This document shows, piece after piece, positions 42,065 through 53,000 of a stretch of 64,000 nt of DNA. Numbering within the stretch: position 1 is the first letter of the stretch; every line of letters begins with the position of its first letter. Origin of the DNA: Actinostola sp. cb2023. Taxonomy: Eukaryota > Cnidaria > Anthozoa > Actiniaria > Actinostolidae. The notes beneath the pieces were generated by a model. It saw only the letters and a list, made by a program, of their open reading frames with translations. It was not told where the DNA came from and made no database searches. Where the stretch lies: positions 88,029-152,028 of the forward strand of contig JAUJYZ010001275.1 of NCBI GenBank assembly GCA_033675265.1, read 5' to 3'. The position numbers were made by a program, and so were the translations under genes.

Positions 42065-42278
42065 TGTATATGAGATTACACGACGATTAGAGTGCCACGA
42101 TATTAATTATAATTGCAACGAAATTAATATTTAATTATATTAATAAATTAAGACTTTCTTCTGTGTAGAACTATCTAAACCAAACTCAACATCCATTGGC
42201 CGCTATCAGTTGTTTCGCTGAAGGCAATGAAAGCAAAGGTTTCAACGATGCTTTTAATTGAATCAAGATTGGATTTCC

Positions 42279-42532
42279 GGTGAGTATGCAAACTCAGTGT
42301 TATACTATTGGTACTCTAGGGTACGTAGTCTAAGCACTACTTCACTGCGTCCCGCGAGGGTGAGTATACAAACTCAGTATTATACTATTGGTACTCTATG
42401 GTACGTAGTCTAAGCACTACTTCACTGCGTCCCGCGAGGGTGAGTATACAAACTCAGTGTTATACTATTGGTACTCTAGGGTACGTAGTCTAAGCACTAC
42501 TTCACTGCGTCCCGCGAGGGTGAGTATACAAA
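42279..42532. repeat. 80-bp tandem repeat, 3.2 copies
   Basis: Copies start at about 42279, 42359, 42439 and 42519 and are nearly identical. Each begins GGTGAGTAT, a strong splice-donor-like sequence, and contains GGTACGTAGTCTAAGCACTA. Confidence 0.95.
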
Positions 42533-43010
42533 AGAACGATTGCACGTAACCAATGTTTAACATGCAAATGAGTTGGTGAGTAAAATAACATGCTAATGAG
42601 GTGTACGCGTGGTTACACGCTTCCCGGAATCAGCTAAATTTCTCAAATTGAAATATAATATTTAAAGACAAAAATTCGTGGGCAAACATTCGTTTGAGTT
42701 CTTGAGCAGCGGCAGCAATCTAGTTTACTAAACTTGTAAATCAAAAATAGTCAGAAGAAGGCAGTTCACATATGAAGTTTGAATTTGGAGTCATGAATTT
42801 TTAAAATTATTATCTTTCGATTGTTGAGATATGTGAGCCGATTAATAATTGTTTCTATGTGCCCACGAATGTTTGTCTTTAAAATTATATTTCAATTTGA
42901 GAAATTTAGCTGATTCACGGAAGCGTGTAGCCACGCGTACACCTCATTAGCATGTTATTTTACTCACCAACTCATTTGCATGTTAAACATTGGTTACGTG
43001 AAATCGTTCT
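42533..43010. mobile_element. Foldback element with ~150-bp arms
   Basis: AGAACGATT and complement at the ends. The arms share CCAATGTTTAACATGCAAAT and TAGCTGATTC-type text. Directly abuts the 80-bp repeat. Confidence 0.75.
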
Positions 43011-43106
43011 AAAGAAGGGTATACACAAAGAAGCCGCCTCATTATCTATTGTTTGAAATGAGAATGGCTTATGATTAGCACGACGTCTGAACTAGGCCTT
43101 TTAAAA

Positions 43107-43250
43107 GGTGCAAACACTAATTAAAGACGTGAAACAGTGCTAACTTTAATTAGCACTAAATAGTGCAATGTCTTTTGTTTTCTATTGTTCCATTGGTGCT
43201 ATTTAGCACTAAATAGTTTGTACTGTTTCACGGTTTTAGTGTTTGCACTC
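43107..43250. mobile_element. Hairpin MITE, copy B
   Basis: GGTGCAAACACTAA and complement at the ends, with an interior like 18192-18334 (TTTTCTATTGTT, GGTGCTATTTAGCACTAA). Confidence 0.55.
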
Positions 43251-43340
43251 TATATATAGACATATCAATTGAATACATTGAGTAGAGTATACAATCTAGA
43301 CGAGCACACACGTCACTATCTCTTGTTGTTGATCTTGCAG

Positions 43341-43394
43341 GTCAACAGGACATCACGTGACAATCTTCAACGAATAAAAACACCTTTGATATAA
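43341..43394 (+). CDS. Candidate terminal exon of the gelsolin-like gene
   Basis: A good acceptor (TGTTGATCTTGCAG) is followed in the required phase 0 by 17 codons (VNRTSRDNLQRIKTPLI) and TAA, with AATAAA at 43395-43400. This would make a 356-aa protein. The peptide does not look like the usual end of domain 3, so the true last exon may be elsewhere, or the usual tail may have been lost. Confidence 0.3.
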   Translation, partial: VNRTSRDNLQRIKTPLI

Positions 43395-43708
43395 AATAAA
43401 GTAACACATGTGAATTAGTTAAAACAAGCTGTTTAAGGGGGCTCTTACCTCTGTACCAGGCTCCGTTGCTATGGAGATGTTTTAATAATACTAATAATAC
43501 TAATACTAATAATACTACTAATAATACTACTACTAATAATACTAATAATATAATGCTTTTAGTGTCGTTATCAACAAACCTCATGGGCCAAATATAGAAC
43601 ATGGGAGCAAATAAACATTTTATTATAGTTGATGACGCGATCATGTGATGTTGATGACGTCACTTTTTAAAATTAAGCAAACAAATGCGACTGTTTATGC
43701 ATAAGACT

Positions 43709-43886
43709 TAAAGCCCAGACACACGATGCAACTTTTCTTGCAACATTGCGCGCAACAAGGTTTTTCTTTGGGTGTCACACGATGCAACGTTGCGCGCAAC
43801 AGTTGCAGAAGTAGAACTCGATCCTACTTCTGCAACTGTTGCGCGCAACGTTGCAAGAAAAGTTGCACCGTGTGTCTGGGTCTTTA
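43709..43886. mobile_element. Palindromic MITE
   Basis: TAAAGCCCAGACACACGATG and its near complement at the right end. Central GTTGCGCGCAAC repeats and AAGTAG/CTACTT make a near-perfect hairpin of about 178 bp. Confidence 0.8.
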
Positions 43887-46527
43887 GAAGCCTGGTCGTT
43901 AGACTATTATCAAATAAGGAGTAACTAATACGGTTAACCGTAAAAGTAAAATGTAGGCTTGGTATATAGGAAAGACCCCTCTGATCATAATGGAAATCCT
44001 TTGCACAATAGATTGGATACAAAGCATTCTCTTGTTATAGAGGGAATAATCTTTCAGGAACTCGGCATTGTCAGTTCTCGCGCGGTCCAAAATGGCCGAG
44101 TGAGGACTGTGTCTGAGACCAAATCAACACATAGCATTTTTCCGATTCAATTGGACTCCAATTGGACTAATGTGCAAACAAGGCAACGAATCACTTGCAA
44201 CCATTATATCAATGAAAAAATGAACAATTTAATATATATCATTATACACTCTTCCCGTTCCCCCTCCCCCCCATTCTTTCTGCCTATCATCAATCTTCTG
44301 CTTTGATAACACTTCTCTCTATTTACCCCATACGTTTCCCGCGAATTTAGCGAGCCGTTCCTTCTCTTCCCTTTGTTTTCTCCATTCCTCCAATAGCAAT
44401 TATTCATCAAATGAATCAGTAAACATAATGAGTAGTTTGTGTATTGATATTAAGGTTAGCACTGGTTTAATATTTTTGGTACTTAATCGATATCGTTAAT
44501 TAATAGAATAAAATGAGAAGCCTCGAGTATAGTACGTTTTGCTTGACTCTCCCCTTTCCTCGATCACACACGCCATTTCTTTCTTCTCTCGCCTCTTTCT
44601 CTCAAACTCATTAATAATTCATAAGGACAAAACAAAGGAAATCACTACCGTGAAGGAGGTTAGGAAATGTATTCTTAATTAGCATAAAATTCGGCCAAAT
44701 TTAGCTTTGAATTTCCCCATTTATTAATCATTAATGAGTTTGAGAAGTCATTCCAAAGCCTCCAATTCGGAGTAGACGGGATTACCAGTCCTTGCAATCA
44801 GTTCCAGGAAACCCCCTCTAGTCCTCATTCTCGGCTTTGAAGACCTTTCAAACACTACTAGCTTCAAACACTGATGAACTGTGAAATATTTCATCAGTGT
44901 TAGGTTCTTAATCTCGACAAATAAAGCTCACTCAGCAGTTTGGAAATTTGTCTGCGCTTGCGTTAATATGATGGTCGTGTGGATTTCCTATGTTAGTAAA
45001 ATGGCACCTTTTTTGACGTTAACAAGAACAAAAAAAGAATGATCAATGAATAAATGATCACAAAGATTTCAAAGAATGAGAAGTTTTATATTCAAATTTT
45101 ATTTATGTTGACATTGAATCTCTGTGATGGGTAGATATGAAATGCGAAAGAAATTTTCGAATTTGGATTTTTATTCCTGCCGAAAACACGATTTGAACGT
45201 CGAACCGCGCCCTTTCGGGTTGACCGTTTTTAGGGAGAATGGAAACTATATAGTGACGAATGTTCGGGAACGATCAGTAGCCATTGTCACTGGTATGTTT
45301 TTGAGTACAGTCGTCTGCGCTAAACCGGCTAGAACTTGTTGCTAGTCACGAATAACCCATCGGGCTACTCTGGAGAATAGAAGTTTAGAAAGAAAAAGGA
45401 ACTATGATAGCGACGACAGTAGCGTGATTTCATAATTTAGACAGCGTTCCGACTTGTAGCTAAACAACACGACTTGATTGTTATGGAGATAAATGACAAA
45501 ACAGGTCACGTGACTCAGCAACGAATATATTTATTATTGATTATCTCCAAAACAAAAAAATAAGGACATCCATACAAAGCCCAGTTTGAAAGACATTTAC
45601 ATACTTAATTTATTGACACAATTTTCGTTCTGCTAAAAAGTCTCTAATTGGCCCATTTTAAGTTGAATTTTTCATACATCTGTAATCACGTGTTTCGTCA
45701 CGTGACAAACCATATGCGAATGCGATAATAACCCAATACAATAAATTGAATTTTTAATAATTTACGGGACTACAACTGCTGACCAAGTTTCAGCTATAAA
45801 ACTTTAATAGCATTGAAGTAACAACAAAAAAAAGTTTTATATACTCATTTCATGTTTCAGCAATAGTCCCTTTTCGCGTTCACAGATCCCGTTGTAAAAC
45901 CGCTGGATTTATTGACATCAGACGCATTTGTACAGGATTAGCCTTAAGTCAGTGTAAATTATTCACAAATTTCAACGAGAACACGAATAAATGTTGATGG
46001 TAACAATAGAAATATCCCAATGGAGGGATACTAAGTGTTGTTCTCGCATCATTTGTATTTTCTCTGTTCTTTTTATATCTGTTTATTCGTCTTCTTTTGC
46101 CATCTTTCATTTCTGGTGTTGCATTTTCAGGAAACTGAGGAGAAATCTTAGAAAAAGAAAAAACTCATTTAAACATCATTTATCTGGTTATTATTTTACA
46201 CTATATTACTGCCATTTTTGTGTTATATTGGACTTCATAAAATATATAACGCGTGCTTTCATTGGCTGGCTATCGTGTTTATATCAGAAGAAGACGACAC
46301 ACACTCGCATAAAAACATGGTCAATTGTGTCTATATACTGTAATCTAAACACTCGAGAAGCAAGAGAAACACTTCTTCGCGTCATCTTCCTAGTCTTTGT
46401 TCTCCCTAGCCTATGTTGCTGGCGGTCTGCATTTTTTGGGGAGGGGATGCGACTGCTACCGCTATAATGATACAATAATAAAAATAATAAATACACTAAA
46501 TTACTACATCCTATCGCTGCTTCAACT
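43887..46527. other. Non-coding region, no gene recognised
   Basis: AT-rich. Open frames at 43959-44306 and 45991-46467 show no domain. A fragment similar to the 6774/22812 repeat lies near 46240-46370. The true last exon of the gelsolin-like gene may hide here, but I could not find one. Confidence 0.45.
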
Positions 46528-46598
46528 CTAGGTCTAGGTCTAGGTCTAGGTCTAGGTCTAGGTCTAGGTCTAGGTCTAGGTCTAGGTCTAGGTCTAGG
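46528..46598. repeat. (TAGGTC)n hexanucleotide repeat
   Basis: About 11-12 perfect units. It is not the animal telomere repeat. Confidence 0.95.
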
Positions 46599-47435
46599 TT
46601 TTCGGCGTGCATACAGTTCTGGTAATCGACGAGTTATTTGTGATCGATCGCGAAAATACTATCCATCACAAAATGTCGGTCGACTAAGAAAAACGTCTTC
46701 AATCAAAAAACGAACGAGCACAGAATCTCGGTCGACTAAGAAAAACGTCTTCAATGAAAAAACTAACGAAAACAGAATCTCGGACGACTAAGAAAAGCTT
46801 GTTCCTTCAACAAACTGCAGCGATCAGTTTTTGTGCACAATACAGCTTTTTTGCGACAAACCAGGTTTTTGTCACTAACCGAATTTTTGTGACTGAACGA
46901 ATTTTTTTGTGGTGTGGAAAGGGTTTTCGGCGTCGATACAGTTCTGGTAATCGGTGAGTTTTTTGTGATCGATGTCGAAAACACTATCCATCAAAAAATG
47001 TCAGTCTACTAAGATAAACGTCTTCAATCAAAAAAACTATCGAGCACAGAATCTCGGTCGACTAAAAAAAACTTCTTCCTTCAAAAAACTGCAGCGATCA
47101 GTTTTTGTGCACAACAGCTTTTTTTGCGACAAACCCAGTTTTTGTCACTAACATAATTTTTGGGACTGAACGAATTTTTTGTGAACTACATAGTTTTTGC
47201 GGTGGGAAGAGTGTTCGGCGTCGATACAGTTCTGGTAATCGGCGAGTTTTTTGTGATAGATCTCAAAAATACTATCCATCACAAAATGTCGGTCGACTAA
47301 GAAAAACGTTTTCAATCAAAAACTAACGAGCACAGAATCTCGGTCTACTAAGAAAAACGTCTTCAATCAAAAAAACTGTCGAGCACAGAATCTCGGCCGA
47401 TTAAGAAAAACTTCTTCCTTCAAAAAACTGCTTTT
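46599..47435 (-). repeat. Complex satellite family S1, inverted block
   Basis: Contains AATCTCGGTCGACTAAGAAA and TTTTCGGCGTCGATACAG-like text: the reverse complement of the array at 50001-64000. About 840 bp, bounded on the right by the AACCGGTT array. Confidence 0.85.
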
Positions 47436-50000
47436 ATAAACCGACCAACCGGTTTTTGAATCCGCCCAAACCGGTTCAGCTGGTTCTTCAACCGCTCAAA
47501 CCGGTTTTTGAAACCGCCTAAACCGGTTTTACTAGTTTTTGAAACCGCCCACACTGGTTTCTGAAACCCATCAAACCGATTTTTGAAACTGACCAAACCG
47601 GTTTTACTGGTCATTGAAACCCACCAAGCCGATTTTTGAAACTGACCAAACCGGTTTCAGTGCTTTTTGAAACCGACCAAACCGGTTTTTGAATCCGCCC
47701 AAACCGTTTTTTGAAACAACCCGAACCAGTTAAGTTGGTTTTTAAACCGCTCAAGCCAGTTTTTGAAACCGCCTAAACTGGTTGATTAGTTTTTGAAACC
47801 ACCCACTCCGGTTTCTGAAACCCACCAAGCCGGTTTTTGAAACTGACCAAACCGCGGTTTCAGTGCTTTTTGAAACCGACCAAACCTGTTTTTGAAACCA
47901 CCCATACCGGTTTTTTTAAACCATCCGAACCAGTTAAGCTGGTTTTTAAACCGCTCAAGCCGGTTTTTGAAACCGCCTAAACTGGTTGATTAGTTTTTGA
48001 AACCACCCACTCCGGTTTCTGAAACCAACCAAGCCGGTTTTTGAAACTGACCAAACCGGTTTTACTGGTCATTGAAACTGTCCACACCGGTTTCTGAAAC
48101 CCACCAAAGCGGTTTTTGAAACTGACCAAACCGGTTTCACTGCTTTTTGAAACCGACCAAACCGGTTTTTGAATATGCCCAAACCGGTTTTTGAAACCAT
48201 CCGAACCAGTTAAGCTGGTTTTTAAACTGCTCAAACCGGTTTTTTAAACCGCCTAAACCTGTTTCACTAGTTTTTGAAACCGCCCACACCGGTTTCTAAA
48301 ACCCACCAAACCGATTTTTGAAACTGACCAAACCGATTTTACTGGTCATTGAAATCCACCAAACCTGTTTTTGAAACCATCCAAACCGGTTTTTGAAACT
48401 GACCAAACCGATTTTACTGCTTTTTGAAACCGACCAAACCGGTTTTAAATCCGCCCAAACCCATGTTTGAAACCATCCGAACCAGTTAAGCTGGTTTTTA
48501 AACCGCTCAAACTGGTTTTTGAAACCGCCTAAACCTGTTTTACTAGTTTTTGAAACCGCCCACACCAGTTTCTGAAACCCACCAAACCGGTTTTTGAAAC
48601 CGACCAACCGGTTTTTGAATCCGCCCAAACCGGTTCAGCTGGTTCTTCAACCGCTCAAACCAGTTTTTGAAACCGCCTAAACTGGTTGATTAGTTTTTGA
48701 AACCACCCACTCCGGTTTCTGAAACCAACCAAGCCGGTTTTTGAAACTGACCAAACCGGTTTTACTGGTTATTGAACCGCCCACACCGGTTTCTGAAACC
48801 CACCAAACCGGTTTTTGAAACTGACCAAACCGCGGTTTCAGTGCTTTTTGAAACAGACCAAACCTGTTTTTGAAACCACCCAAACCGTTTTTTTTAAACC
48901 ACCCGAACCAGTTAAGCTGTTTTTTAAACCGCTCAAGCCGGTTTTTGAAACCGCCTAAACTGGTCGATTAGTTTTTGAAACCACCCACTCCGGTTTCTGA
49001 AACCAACCAAGCCGGTTTTTGAAACTGACCAAACCGGTTTTACTGGTTTTTGAATCCGCCCAAATCATTTTTTGAATCCGCCCAAACCGGTTTTTGAAAC
49101 CATCCGAACCAGTTAAGCTGGTTTTTAAACCGCTCAAACCGGTTTTTGAAACCGCCTAAACCTGTTTCACTAGTTTTTGAAACCGCCCACACTGGTTTCT
49201 AAAACCCACCAAGCCGATTTTTGAAACTGACCAAACCGATTTTCCCTGTCATTGAAATCCACCAAACCTGTTTTTGAAACCACCCAAACCGGTTTTTGAA
49301 ACTGACCAAACCGATTTTACTCGTTATTGAAGCCGACCAAACCTATTTTTGAAACCACCCAAACCGGGTTTTGAAACCACCCGAACCAGTTAAGCTGGTT
49401 TTGAAACCGCTCAAGCCGGTTTTTGAAACCGCCTAAATTAAACTGGTTGATTAGTTTTTGAAACCACCCACTCCGGGTTTCTGAAACCAACCAAGCCAGT
49501 TTTTGAAATTGACCAAACCGGTTTTTGAAACTGACCAAACCGATTTTACTGGTTGTGGAAGCCGAAAAAAAACTGTTTTTGAAACCGACCAAACCTGTTT
49601 TTGAAACCACCCAAACCGGTTTTTGAAACCACCCGAACCAGTTAAGCTGTTTTTTAAACCGCTCAAGCCGGTTTTTGAAACCGCCTAAATTAAACTGGTT
49701 GATTAGTTTTTGAAACCACCCACTCCGGGTATCTGAAACCAACCAAGCCAGTTTTTGAAATTGACCAAACCGGTTTTACTGGTCATTGAAGCCGTTCACA
49801 CCGGTTTCTGAAACCCACCAAAACGGTTTTTGAAACTGACCAAACCGGTGTCACTGCTTTTTGAAATCGACCAAACCGGTTGTTGAATACGCCCAAACCG
49901 GTTTTTGAAACAACCCGAACCAGTTAAGCTGGTTTTTAAACCGCTCAAACCGGTTTTTGAAACCGCCTAAACCGGTTTTACTAGTTTTTGAAACCGCCCA
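47436..50000. repeat. AACCGGTTTTTGAAAC satellite array S2
   Basis: Units of about 20-24 bp (AAACCGGTTTTTGAAACC then GACC/GCCC/ACCC), arranged in larger variants marked by CGAACCAGTTAAGCTGGTTT (47725, 47924, 48203, 48476, 48904, 49104, 49383, 49633, 49915). Open frames arise from the repeat. Confidence 0.95.
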
Positions 50001-53000
50001 CACTGAAGACGTTTTTCTTAGTCGACCGAGATTCTGTGCTGGTTAGTTTCCACCGCAAAAGCTCTGTAGTTCAAAAAAATTGGCTCAGTCACAAAAATTG
50101 GGTTTGTAAAAAATCTTGGTTAGTCGCAAAAAAGCTGTATTGCACAAAAACTGATCGCTGCAGTTTTTTGACTGAAGACGTTTTTCTTAGTCGACCGAGA
50201 TTCTGTGCTGGTTAGTTTCCACCGCAAAAACTCTGTAGTTCAAAAAAATTCGCTCAGTCACAAAAATTGGGTTTGTGAAAAAATCTTGGTCAGTCGCAAA
50301 AAAGCTGTATTGCACAAAAAAAACTGATCGCTGCAGTTTTTTGACTGAAGACGTTTTTCTTAGTCGACCGAGATTTTTTGTGCTATATAGTTTCCGACCG
50401 CATCTGTAGTTCAAAAACTCGCTCATCACCAAACCACAAGTGTATCGAAAAACTGATATAACCCTTAGTCCTGTGCTCGTTAGTTTGTTGCAAAAACTAT
50501 GTATTTCACAAAAAATTCGTTTTTTGAAGGAAGAAAATTCGGTTAGTCGAAAAAATTCTTGGTTAGTCGAAAGTGTTTTGCACAAAAAAAAGACGTGTTT
50601 TTCTTAGTCGACCGACATTTTGTGATATATAGTATTTTCGAGTTCGATCAGAAGAAACTCGCCGATTACCACAAGTGTATCGACGCTGATAACCCTTGCC
50701 ACAGCAAAAACTATGTAGTTCCCAAAAAAATTCGTTCATTAACAAAAATTCGGTTAGTGAAAAAACTTGGTTAGTCGCAAAAAAGCTGTATTGCACAAAA
50801 ACTGATCGCTGCAGTTTTTTGAAGGAAGAAGTTTTTCTTTGTCGAACGAGATTCTGTGCTCGTTAGTTTGTTGATTGAAGACGTTTTTCTTACTCGACCG
50901 AGATTCTGTGCTGGTTAGTTTCCACCGCAAAAACTCTGTAGTTCAAAAAAATTCGCTCAGTTTTTTGAAGGAAGAGTTTTTCTTACAACAAAAATTCGGT
51001 TAGTGAAAAAAACTTGTAGTTTAGTCGCAAAAAAGCTGTATTGCACTGTATTGCAAAACTGATCGCTGCAGTTTTTTGATTGAAGACGTTTTTCTTAGTC
51101 GACCGAGATTCTCTGCTCTTAGTTAGTTTGTTGATTGAAGACGTGTTTTCTTAGTCGACCGATATTTTGTGATAGATAGTATTTTCGAGTTCCATCAGAA
51201 GAAACTCGCCGATTACCACAAGTATATCGACGCCGAAAACCCTTTCCACAGCAAAAACTATGTAGTTCACAAAAAAATGCGTTCATTAACAAAAATTCGG
51301 TTAGTGACAAAAACTTGGTTTGTCGCAAAAAAGCTGTATTGCAAAAAAACTGATCGCTTCAGTTTTTTGTTGAAGGTTCTTCTTAGTCGACCGAGATTCG
51401 TTCTTCTTAGTCGACCGAGATTCTGTGCTCGTTAGTTTTTTGATTGAAGACGTTTTTCTTAGTCGACCGAGATTCTGTGCTCGTTAGTTTGTTGATTGAA
51501 GACGTTTTTCTTAGTCGACCGACAATTTGTGATAGATAGTATTTTCGAGTTCGATAAGAAGAAACTCACCGATTACCACAAGTGTATCGATGCTAAAACC
51601 CTTTCCACAGCAAAAACTATGTAGTTCACAAAAAAATGCGTTCATTAACAAAAATTCGGTTAGTGACAAAAACTTGGTTAGTCGCAAAAAAGCTGTATTG
51701 CACAAAAACTGATCGCTGCAAGGAAAAGTTTTTCTTTGTCGAACGAGATTCTGTGCTCGTTAGTTTGTTGATTGAAGACGTTTTTCTTAATCGACCGAGA
51801 TTCTGTGCTCGTTAGTTTGTTGATTGAAGACGTTTTTCTTAGTCGACCGAGATTCTCTGCTCGTTAGTTTGTTGATTGAAGACGTGTTTCTTAGTCGACC
51901 GAGATTCTGTGCTCGTTAATTTTTTGATTGAAGACGTGTTTCTTAGTCGACCGACATTTTGTGATAGATAGTATTTTCGAGTTCGATAAGAAGAAACTCA
52001 CCGATTACCACAAGTGTATCGACGCTAAAACCCTTTCCACAGCAAAAACTATGTAGTTCACAAAAAAATTCGTTCAATAACAAAATTAGGTTAGCGAAAA
52101 AAACTTGGTTAGTCGCAAAAAAGCCGTATTGCACAAAAACTGATCGCTGCAGTTTTTTGAAGGAAGAAGTTTTTCTTTGTCGAACGAGATTCTGTGCTCG
52201 TTAGTTTGTTGATTGAAGACGTTTTTCTTAGTCGACCGAGATTCTGTGCTGGTTAGTTTCCACCGCAAAAGCTCTGTAGTTCAAAAAAATTGGCTCAGTC
52301 ACAAAAATTGGGTTTGTAAAAAATCTTGGTTAGTCGCAAAAAAGCTGTATTGCACAAAAAACTGATCGCTGCAGTTTTTTGACTGAAGACGTTTTTCTTA
52401 GTCGACCGAGATTCTGTGCTGGTTAGTTTCCACCGCAAAAACTCTGTAGTTCAAAAAAATTCGCTCAGTCACAAAAATTGGGTTAGTGAAAAATTCTTGG
52501 TTAGTCGCAAAAAAGATGTATTGCACAAAAACTGATCGCTGCAGTTTTTTGAAGGAAGAAGTTTTTCTTAGTCGACCGAGATTCTGCGCTCGTTAGTTTT
52601 TTGATTGAAGACGTGTTTCTTAGTCGACCGACATTTTGTGATATATAGTATTTTCGAAAGAAACTCGCCGATTACCACAAGTGTATCGACGCCGAAAACC
52701 GTTTCCACAGCATAAACTATGTAGTTCACAAAAACATTCGTTCTCTAACAAAAATTCGGTTCTCTAACAAAAATTCGGGTAGTGACAAAAAACTTGGTTG
52801 GTTTTCGCAAAAAAGCTGTATTGCACAAAAACTGATCGCTGCAGTTTTTTGAAGGAAGACGTTTTTCTTAGTCGACCGAGATTCTGTGCTCGTTAGTTTT
52901 TGATTGAAGACGTTTTTTTGAAGTCGACGAGATTTTTTTTTTAGTCGACCGAGATTCTGTGCTCGTTAGTTTTTGTTGATTGTCGACGACGTTTTTCGTT

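Larger units (their letters stand above)
41561..42075 (-). mobile_element. Second Penelope-like element, 3' end with hammerhead
   Basis: A GIY-YIG fragment (42064-41777, IYNIGETKRKLKDRFNEHRR) is followed downstream on the same strand by about 165 bp of UTR and a hammerhead ribozyme. 5'-truncated. A different family from the 18.5-21.4 kb copies by sequence. Confidence 0.75.

Noticed and set aside
45991..46467. 158-codon open frame as a gene or as the last gelsolin exon
   Set aside because: No acceptor in the right phase, no gelsolin-like motif, and composition like the surrounding AT-rich DNA.
46528..46598. (TAGGTC)n as an interstitial telomere
   Set aside because: It is not TTAGGG or another known animal telomere unit, and is only about 70 bp long. 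Treated as a microsatellite.
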